Assembly (NCBI GenBank): GCA_964388435.1
Contig: CAYMAH010000043.1
Coordinates: forward strand, 1-9,980
Origin: DTNV01 sp964388435
GTDB lineage: Archaea; Micrarchaeota; Micrarchaeia; Norongarragalinales; UBA8480
Reading direction: 5' to 3'
Length of the DNA: 9,980 nt
In this document: piece after piece, positions 5,084 through 9,980 of the stretch
Position numbering within the stretch: the stretch's first letter is position 1
Layout: every line of letters begins with the position of its first letter
Program-made: the position numbers and the translations under genes
The notes under the pieces: generated by a model
Told to the model about the DNA's origin: nothing
The model's input: the letters and a program-made list of their open reading frames with translations, nothing else
Database searches by the model: none

Positions 5084-6190
5084 TTGAAAATAGCATTCTT
5101 TTCAGATACCTACCTCCCGAACATAGACGGAGTGGTTTCAAGCATAATCTCATTCAAAAAAGAATTGGAGTCAAACGGAAATTACGTGGGCGTTTTCGCT
5201 CCGGGAACTAAAACCCTGAAAACAAACGATGTTTTTCTCTACCGCTCGATTCCCTTTCCTCCATACCCGCAGTACAAAATAGCGCTTGGATTCGACCCAA
5301 TAACCGACTTCAAAAAAAAAAACTTCGACATTGTCCACTGCCACGGCGTGGCCTCAATGGGCTTAAACGCGATGATATCCTCAAAACTTTTCAGAAAGCC
5401 TTCAATAGCCACATTTCACACAATGCTCCCTCTCGCAACCTCCTACCTCTCTGAAAATTCAACCCTGCGGAATTTCTTCACAGACCTTTCATGGAAGGCG
5501 ATTAAACTTTTCTACAACTCCTTCAACATCACGTTGGCACCGTCGCTTGTCATACAAAAAAATCTTGAAGAGCACGGAGTCCAAAACACCCGGGTTTTAA
5601 GCAACGGCGTCGACCTTGAAGCGTTCAAACCCAGCTCAAACAATTTAAGAAAAAAGCTTGGATTAAAGGGAAAAATCATATTATTTTCAGGCAGAATGAC
5701 CAAAGAAAAAAACATCGACGTGGTGATAAAAGCCATCCCGCTCGTTTCAAAAAAAGTCAACGCGAGTTTCTTGTTTGTGGGAGGAGGGCCGGAACTTGAA
5801 AACCTGAAGCTTAAATCCAAGGGAATGAAAAATGTTCTGTTCACAGGTGAAATCCAACACCAGCGAATAACCGATTACATAAACACTTGCGACGTCAGCG
5901 TAAGCGCTTCAACATTCGAAACCTTCGGCTTGTCATTACTGGAAAGCATGGCCTGCGGAAAACCGGTGGTTGGAGCCGACAGCCTGGCAATTCCGGAATT
6001 CGTTTCCGAAAAAAACGGCGGTTTGTTCGAACCATTCAACTCGGAGCAACTGAGCGAGAAACTGGTTGAAATACTCTCGGATTCAAAAAAGTATAAAAGC
6101 AAAAGCAGGGAAGCACTGAAAACAGCCGAAAAATTTTCAATAAAAAAACAGGCTGAAAAACTGGAAAAAATATACCAAAAAATGATTTAA
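5084..6190 (+). CDS. GT4-family glycosyltransferase (GT-B fold)
   Basis: Retaining glycosyltransferase of family GT4, 368 residues, the normal length. The N-terminal Rossmann domain opens with MKIAFFSDTYLPNIDGVVSS, the acceptor-side glycine loop typical of enzymes that glycosylate lipids such as diacylglycerol or phosphatidylinositol. His85-Cys-His87 and His112 follow in conserved positions. The C-terminal domain has SNGVDLEAF (173-181), the phosphate-binding GRMTKEKN (203-210, Arg204 and Lys209), GGGPEL, and the EX7E pair Glu279/Glu287 in ETFGLSLLES. No membrane segment is seen, so it is cytoplasmic or peripheral. Donor and acceptor cannot be assigned; a membrane-lipid or surface-glycan sugar is likely given the envelope genes to the right. 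TTG start is supported by GGTGATC. It converges on the thioredoxin-like gene eight bases away. Confidence 0.93.
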   Translation: MKIAFFSDTYLPNIDGVVSSIISFKKELESNGNYVGVFAPGTKTLKTNDVFLYRSIPFPPYPQYKIALGFDPITDFKKKNFDIVHCHGVASMGLNAMISSKLFRKPSIATFHTMLPLATSYLSENSTLRNFFTDLSWKAIKLFYNSFNITLAPSLVIQKNLEEHGVQNTRVLSNGVDLEAFKPSSNNLRKKLGLKGKIILFSGRMTKEKNIDVVIKAIPLVSKKVNASFLFVGGGPELENLKLKSKGMKNVLFTGEIQHQRITDYINTCDVSVSASTFETFGLSLLESMACGKPVVGADSLAIPEFVSEKNGGLFEPFNSEQLSEKLVEILSDSKKYKSKSREALKTAEKFSIKKQAEKLEKIYQKMI

Positions 6191-6198
6191 CCTCAAAT

Positions 6199-6891
6199 TC
6201 AGGAACTCGCGTTCTCAAAAGAACCGTAATAATCATTTAACCGCTGAAGCGTTTGAAGCCCGGTTAAAGTTTCGTTTGGAATTACAATCATCGGAGTGGA
6301 AGAAACGTTGTAAAGCGATGACAAAAGCTCAATCGCAGAACTTTGGCCTTCCAAATCCACGTCAAAAGAATACACCATGACATTGGAATGCGCTTCCCTG
6401 AATGAAGTTAAATAATTTCCCTGCGCGCCGCATGAACCGCAATTTTCATTTGAATAAAAATAACCAACAATAAAATAGGGATTGTCACACCTCTCGTTGA
6501 TTTTCTGAAGAAGCATAAAATCCCTTGCCTCCAAAGTAGAGTATTCGACCTTTAACGAAATAACGGAAGGGTCGTTTGAACCGTACTTGCCCTCCAAAAA
6601 CTGAAGATTCGAACCCATACTAAAAGTCTGCTGCTGAAAACTTCCCACCTCCTTTTCAAGAGTGCCGCACAAAACAGCCTGAGAGTAGGAAGAACTGTTA
6701 ATAAGAGTTAAAAGCTGAAGGTTGTAATTACCTTCCTCCAACTGGCTAATCTGCTGTTGAACCTGACTTGTCGTTTGATTTGCTATTTGCATCCCCATAA
6801 AAACACCTATGGCGAAAATAAGCAAGGTTATCACAAGAGTGGTGAGGTGAATATTTGACGAAATTTTTCTTTCAATCTTCTTAACCTCCAT
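6199..6891 (-). CDS. Membrane-anchored thioredoxin-like protein
   Basis: A protein of 230 residues from ATG 6891. A short basic cytoplasmic tail is followed by one membrane helix (about residues 17-37, LTTLVITLLIFAIGVFMGM), a glutamine-rich coiled-coil stretch (about 39-60), and a C-terminal thioredoxin-like domain from about residue 140. The latter shows VGYFYSNENCGSCGAQ (CxxC at Cys151/Cys154) and the cis-proline STPMIVIP (Pro200). Two further cysteines (75, 135) could form a disulphide. Five N-x-S/T sequons (Asn38, 65, 195, 206, 227) suggest an extracytoplasmic, N-glycosylated domain. Likely a thiol-disulphide oxidoreductase at the outer membrane face; its target is unknown. A GTG at 6900 is also in frame, but the GAGGTGGT site at 6896-6903 fits ATG 6891. 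It is the last gene of the minus-strand operon, two bases after the GT2 stop. Confidence 0.8.
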   Translation of the reverse strand: MEVKKIERKISSNIHLTTLVITLLIFAIGVFMGMQIANQTTSQVQQQISQLEEGNYNLQLLTLINSSSYSQAVLCGTLEKEVGSFQQQTFSMGSNLQFLEGKYGSNDPSVISLKVEYSTLEARDFMLLQKINERCDNPYFIVGYFYSNENCGSCGAQGNYLTSFREAHSNVMVYSFDVDLEGQSSAIELLSSLYNVSSTPMIVIPNETLTGLQTLQRLNDYYGSFENASS

Positions 6892-6893
6892 TC

Positions 6894-8087
6894 CTACCAC
6901 CTCTGCTTTTTAAAAGTCAACTCCTCTCCTATGGTAATAATCCAGAAAATTGTTATAAGAAAAGAGTATAAAACCAAATACAACGCTATTGTTATTGGAT
7001 TCATCTTCTCTTTTAAATGTTTTGAGGCAATCCAAATCCACAACACGCTTAAAACGAATATCATTATGCTGATAACCTGAAGCGCGTTAAAACCATAATA
7101 AAAAACCTTAAACCCATACTCGAAAAACTGCAGGGCCGACCCGTTAAACAACGAAACCATTGAAATAAAAAAAACCGCCAGAACCGCTACGGAACCTATC
7201 AAACCAAGCGGAAAAATCATAATCCCAAAATCCCCGTAACTTGGGTTTAACACCCTCTTATACTTCCAATAATTCCTCAAACCCCCCCTATTCCACCTAA
7301 CCCTCTGCCTGATCAAGGTTTTAAGAGTTTTCGGCACTTCAGTCCACACGCTGGCATCCATCGAACTAACAATCTTATAATTATGCGCTTGAATCCTATA
7401 GGCAATCTCCTGATCCTCTAAAAGACTGGTCTCGTCAAACAAACCAACATCATCGAAAACACTCCTCCTGAAAACGCTCAAAGGCCCAGGAGTAACGGTA
7501 ACACCATCAAGAAAAGAAAGAAGCCTTCTGGAAACTATGGTTAAAAGATATTCAATCTGCTGCACCTTTTCAATTATCTTCCTGGGCTTGTAAACCTTTA
7601 TAGCCGAAGTAGCTGCCATCACATTTGAATCCTTGAAAAAAACGGTCATTTTTTTAAGCGATTTAACGTGAACGTAAGAATCGGAATCAAGAGTGGCTAC
7701 CAACTCCGTGTCAGCCCTTTTAATCCCATAGTTGACGGCGCTGCTCTTACCCCCGTTCTTCTTTGAAAAAACCCTCACATTTTTGTATTTTTTTTCAAGA
7801 CGCTTCATTTCAATTAACGTGCCATCTTTACTCCCATCATCAACAAGAAACACCCTTAAATTATCTTCAGGATAATCGCTTTTCATCAAAACGTCAACAG
7901 TCCTGCTTAAAAACTTCTCCTCATTATAACAGGGAATTATGATGGTTATAGGCGGAGTGTAAACCCCCTTTATTTTTTCCTTGATTTCATCTTTTTTTTC
8001 AACGGTAAGCAAAAGATAAAACACGGTTATGTATAAAGTAAGAAAAGCTATAATATAAATGAGAATCGTTACGGTCTGCTCGAGCAT
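6894..8087 (-). CDS. Membrane GT2-family processive-type glycosyltransferase
   Basis: Inverting glycosyltransferase of family GT2 with the layout of cellulose, hyaluronan and poly-GlcNAc synthases, 397 residues. One N-terminal membrane helix (about 6-28) precedes the cytosolic GT-A domain: IPCYNEE (51-57), LVDDGSKDGT (Asp83/Asp84), the DxD motif LDSDSY (Asp134/Asp136), the catalytic-base region LLEDQE (Glu224/Asp225), and QRVRW (261-265), the QxxRW acceptor motif. Two or three C-terminal membrane helices follow (about 288-312, 335-355, 364-386). The four-motif set is typical of processive enzymes that make and export a polysaccharide, though some family members add single sugars. The product is unknown. 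It is the middle gene of a three-gene minus operon, six bases after the upstream gene. Confidence 0.92.
   Translation of the reverse strand: MLEQTVTILIYIIAFLTLYITVFYLLLTVEKKDEIKEKIKGVYTPPITIIIPCYNEEKFLSRTVDVLMKSDYPEDNLRVFLVDDGSKDGTLIEMKRLEKKYKNVRVFSKKNGGKSSAVNYGIKRADTELVATLDSDSYVHVKSLKKMTVFFKDSNVMAATSAIKVYKPRKIIEKVQQIEYLLTIVSRRLLSFLDGVTVTPGPLSVFRRSVFDDVGLFDETSLLEDQEIAYRIQAHNYKIVSSMDASVWTEVPKTLKTLIRQRVRWNRGGLRNYWKYKRVLNPSYGDFGIMIFPLGLIGSVAVLAVFFISMVSLFNGSALQFFEYGFKVFYYGFNALQVISIMIFVLSVLWIWIASKHLKEKMNPITIALYLVLYSFLITIFWIITIGEELTFKKQRW
6896..6903 (-). promoter_or_regulatory. Shine-Dalgarno site of the thioredoxin-like gene
   Basis: GAGGTGGT on the minus strand lies four bases before ATG 6891 and overlaps the GT2 stop codon (6894-6896). 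It argues for ATG 6891 over the in-frame GTG at 6900, which lies inside the site, and for coupled translation. Confidence 0.65.
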
Positions 8088-8093
8088 TTACTT

Positions 8094-8597
8094 TCAACCC
8101 TTTTTCCCTGCTTTCAAACGTTCTATAAACTCGCTCCTCCTCTTCAACTCCTCGTTATATCTTCTCTTATCCTCCCCACTCATTGTTTTTTCAACTATAA
8201 AAGAAGTGTAATTCTGAATGGTTTGAGAAATATCAAGAAGCGTGGCGTGAACCTCCTCCAAACTTAAATTTATTTTTCCCGGCTTTTCAACCTCAACGCT
8301 TGAAGGAGCGTACTTCAAAACAACATTGACAAGAGCGTTGAAACTCTCAGCCAAAACCCTAACCTCGCTGTAAGTTGAAAACTCCCCGCTTTTTTCAATA
8401 GGCTCTTTCACCACTCCCTTACAGTAAATCACTCCAGGCTCACTGGTAACCTTTTGCGTCACATCCACAAGCACGTTTTGAACAACCGTTTTTTCAACCC
8501 CGTAAGAATCAAAGTACAAAACCGCTAAAATCGCCCCCTTCTGAGTCGCCTGGCTTATCAAACCCTCAACATCCCTTTCACTATATTCCATTTTCAA
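8094..8597 (-). CDS. Uncharacterised soluble alpha/beta protein of the GT2 operon
   Basis: I do not recognise this 167-residue protein. It has no membrane segment. Alternating hydrophobic strands (AILAVLYFDSY, VVQNVLVDVT, VIYCKGVVKE, EVRVLAESFNALVNVVLKYA) suggest an alpha/beta sandwich over residues 15-115, followed by two helices and a charged C-terminal helix rich in Arg, Lys and Glu. Two starts are possible: TTG 8597, five bases after GTGAT (8603-8607 on this strand), or ATG 8591, eleven bases after it. Spacing like that of neighbouring genes favours TTG. It heads the operon with the GT2 enzyme and the thioredoxin-like protein, so a cytoplasmic regulatory or scaffold role for surface-glycan synthesis is possible but only inferred from position. 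Confidence 0.8.
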   Translation of the reverse strand: MKMEYSERDVEGLISQATQKGAILAVLYFDSYGVEKTVVQNVLVDVTQKVTSEPGVIYCKGVVKEPIEKSGEFSTYSEVRVLAESFNALVNVVLKYAPSSVEVEKPGKINLSLEEVHATLLDISQTIQNYTSFIVEKTMSGEDKRRYNEELKRRSEFIERLKAGKKG

Positions 8598-8683
8598 AAA
8601 AAATCACTTTTAATTTTTAATCTATTTTTTTTTTAACCGGCTAATCTTAAAAACATGTTTGTTTTAACTTTTTAAGTGTTTAC

Positions 8684-9202
8684 ATGGATTTAACCTTTTT
8701 GATTGAATTAATAATATTCACGCTCCCCGCCTACTTCGCCAACGCCTCTCCGGTAATATTCGGAGGAGGAAAAGACGCGCTTGACTTCAACCTCTCATTC
8801 GACGGAGAGAGACTTTTAGGAAAAGGAAAAACAATCAAAGGATTTTTAAGCGGGCTGATAATCGGATTCCTAGTCGGGGTTATAGTAGCACTCATTCCAC
8901 TTTACCCCTTCAACCTTTCATTTCTGGTTAAAATAAAAATAGGCTTTCTCCTATCCCTAGGCGCTTTAATTGGAGACCTGTTCGGAAGCTTCGTTAAAAG
9001 AAGAATGCATTTAAAATCAGGCTCTCCGAGCTTTCTCCTAGACCAACTGCCCTTCATCCTCTTCGCCCTACTATTCATTTACCCCTATTCCTTATCACTG
9101 AGCATCACGGCATGGCTTTTCATCATAACCCTATCCCTGCTGCTCCACGTTTTCTTCAACTGGCTGGCCAATAAAATTGGCTTGAAAAAAGTGCCTTGGT
9201 AA
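8684..9202 (+). CDS. carS: CDP-archaeol synthase (CarS)
   Basis: CTP:2,3-di-O-geranylgeranyl-sn-glycerol-1-phosphate cytidylyltransferase. This integral membrane enzyme activates the archaeal ether lipid core as CDP-archaeol before polar head-group transfer. The 172 residues match the family throughout: TLPAYFANASPVIFGGG (13-29), the LDF and GERLLGKGKTIKGF segment (33-54), GDLFGSFVKRR (97-107), and GSPSFLLDQLPF (113-124), with about five membrane helices. Conserved Asp98 and Asp120 lie in the regions expected to bind Mg-CTP. ATG 8684 has no clear Shine-Dalgarno site, and the message may be nearly leaderless. Its stop overlaps the archaeosortase start (TAATG), so the two are cotranslated. It is divergent from the GT2 operon across about 86 bases of promoter region. 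Confidence 0.96.
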   Translation: MDLTFLIELIIFTLPAYFANASPVIFGGGKDALDFNLSFDGERLLGKGKTIKGFLSGLIIGFLVGVIVALIPLYPFNLSFLVKIKIGFLLSLGALIGDLFGSFVKRRMHLKSGSPSFLLDQLPFILFALLFIYPYSLSLSITAWLFIITLSLLLHVFFNWLANKIGLKKVPW

Positions 9203-9648
9203 TGACCTACCTTGAAGACATGGCAAAATTTTTGATACTCTTCTTCACCCCTTTCACTTTAATCCACTTCATAGACTTTTCATTTCTCACTTCCCTCTTA
9301 TCAAGCTTGGAAGGCTTTTTCCTCTCAAACCTCGGATTTCAAGTGTTCGTTTCAAAATCCCTTTTAACAATCAATTCAACCCCTTTCTTAATAACAGTCG
9401 ACTGCACCGGCCTTGTCTTGATAATACTTCTCTTCGCTCTTTTCCTATCCACCAACACGGGAAGTTTAAGGCAATTCCTCATCTTCTCAGCGCTTCTCTT
9501 CCTCTTCAACATAATCCGCTTGCTTTTAACCCTTGAAGTGGGAGGAACTTACGGATTAAACGCCATGGAGTCCACCCATATTTTCCTATGGTTCGTCGAC
9601 TCGGCAGTTGTCTTCCTAATCTGGCTGGGAGTGGGAGAGTTTATCTGA
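9202..9648 (+). CDS. Compact archaeosortase/exosortase-family transpeptidase
   Basis: Polytopic membrane protein of 149 codons including the stop, with about five helices. It carries the exosortase/archaeosortase triad: Cys68 in VDCTG, Arg106 in FNIIRLL, and His126 in STHIFLW, each at the edge of a hydrophobic segment as in the family. These enzymes cut a C-terminal tripartite sorting signal (motif, membrane helix, basic tail) from surface proteins and, in haloarchaea, pass the new C-terminus to a lipid. The protein is far shorter than ArtA-type enzymes and lacks extra domains. ATG 9202 overlaps the carS stop as TAATG; an in-frame TTG at 9196 is less likely. The link to CarS fits a lipid-anchoring role. 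No sorting-signal substrate is encoded in this window. Confidence 0.87.
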   Translation: MTYLEDMAKFLILFFTPFTLIHFIDFSFLTSLLSSLEGFFLSNLGFQVFVSKSLLTINSTPFLITVDCTGLVLIILLFALFLSTNTGSLRQFLIFSALLFLFNIIRLLLTLEVGGTYGLNAMESTHIFLWFVDSAVVFLIWLGVGEFI

Positions 9649-9862
9649 TTTTTCTTTAAAATATAAAAAACCCCCCCTTTAATATTTATCACAGAAGCCC
9701 AGAAAACCACGCTCAAAAAAAACCCACGGATGAAATTGGACAAAACACGCAAGCAAGTAACGACGACATGAGAAGAAGTTAAAACCCTCCAATCAGAATC
9801 TTGCAGGATTTTGCAAGATTCTTAAAAAAAAAAAAAGCAACCCGCGCGTGAATTACTTTGTT
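9649..9862. other. Intergenic region without a supported gene
   Basis: After the archaeosortase stop there are an A6C7 homopolymer block (9665-9677), a TATA-like TTTAATATTTA (9678-9688), a lysine/purine-rich stretch with only very short frames (13 codons from ATG 9730), and the hairpin described separately. No coding region is supported. A short non-coding RNA from about 9710 is possible but unproven. Confidence 0.5.
9795..9822. repeat. Perfect 11-bp inverted repeat followed by an A13 run
   Basis: AGAATCTTGCA (9795-9805) and TGCAAGATTCT (9812-9822) are exact reverse complements separated by GGATTT. The same bases also contain a ten-base tandem repeat (TTGCAGGATT at 9801, TTGCAAGATT at 9811, one mismatch). 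On the plus strand it is followed by a run of A, so it is not a usual terminator in either direction. It may be a hairpin of a small RNA, a protein-binding site, or a relic of slippage. Confidence 0.75.
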
Positions 9863-9980
9863 TTAAAAGATTTGGTTTCTGATTTTTTTTTTTGGAAAGT
9901 TTGCCGGCGTTACACCCCATTCCAAGCTAACCATTGTCGAAGCACCGTCCATTTCCACAAGATATAAACCCCGCTTTTTT
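9863..9980 (-). CDS. Possible 3' end of a gene entering from the right edge
   Basis: On the minus strand a frame is open from the window edge to TAA at 9863-9865, reading about 38 residues that include GLYLVEMDGASTMVSLEWG and end in a lysine-rich tail. The mix of hydrophobic and acidic residues looks coding. However, the other two minus frames are also open for 17 and 22 codons from the edge, so this is weak. A TATA-like GGTTTATATC on the minus strand near 9960-9969 offers another reading, a promoter with a short frame from ATG 9934. No family recognised. Confidence 0.35.
   Translation of the reverse strand, partial: KKRGLYLVEMDGASTMVSLEWGVTPANFPKKKIRNQIF

Noticed and set aside
9730..9771. 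Thirteen-codon frame from ATG 9730
   Set aside because: Too short, with no ribosome binding site and no recognisable peptide.
9660..9778. Open plus-strand frame encoding a polar stretch after the archaeosortase gene
   Set aside because: No ATG, GTG or TTG start and no ribosome binding site. It passes through the A6C7 homopolymer, and the composition is low in hydrophobic residues.
9795..9835. Hairpin plus homopolymer as a rho-independent terminator
   Set aside because: On the plus strand the run after the hairpin is A, not T. On the minus strand the T run lies before the hairpin. Neither orientation fits.
1..9980. CRISPR array, insertion sequence, integrase or prophage genes
   Set aside because: No spaced direct repeats of CRISPR type, no transposase motif and no terminal repeats were seen on either strand.

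Overview
The window is archaeal. It carries aIF5A with the hypusine-site motif, CarS (CDP-archaeol synthase, an ether-lipid enzyme), a single-domain Sm-like protein, an archaeosortase-type transpeptidase, TATA-like boxes about 26 bases upstream of several start codons, and GTGAT-type Shine-Dalgarno sites complementary to archaeal 16S rRNA. Intergenic spaces are short, homopolymer A/T runs are frequent, and several proteins are small. The HEPN/nucleotidyltransferase module has an N-terminal leader that I associate with DPANN genomes. I therefore lean towards a DPANN-type archaeon (Diapherotrites or Woesearchaeota-like), but the phylum cannot be fixed from this window.

Layout. Left part (1-3578) is mostly information processing and housekeeping. 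aIF5A lies on the minus strand and is divergent from a plus-strand pair, a TatD-type metal nuclease followed by an NYN-domain nuclease. A T10 run (1815-1824) separates that pair from a plus-strand cluster: a DUF2226-like protein, a MinD/ParA ATPase with a basic amphipathic tail, and an Sm-like protein. tRNA-Ala(GGC) follows the Sm-like gene after only 13 bases.

Middle part (3579-6190). A strong TATA box precedes a HEPN/MNT (HepT/MntA) toxin-antitoxin pair. The nucleotidyltransferase gene appears split by a frameshift at a G5 run. The toxin converges on an unrecognised 190-residue helical protein. A GT4 glycosyltransferase follows, divergent from that protein and starting with TTG behind a good ribosome binding site.

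Right part (6191-9980) is cell-envelope. A minus-strand operon encodes an unrecognised soluble alpha/beta protein, a membrane GT2 glycosyltransferase with the D, DxD, ED, QxxRW motifs, and a membrane-anchored thioredoxin-like protein with a CxxC motif and several N-glycosylation sequons. Divergent from it, carS and a very compact archaeosortase overlap at TAATG. The last 330 bases hold no complete gene: there is a C7 run, a perfect 11-bp inverted repeat, and possibly the 3' end of a minus-strand gene entering from the right.

Inferred logic. The GT4, GT2, CarS, thioredoxin-like and archaeosortase genes fit making, glycosylating and lipid-anchoring surface proteins. The closest thing to a new system is the carS-archaeosortase coupling beside the glycosyltransferase/thioredoxin operon. 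The split HEPN/MNT module is the clearest local anomaly.
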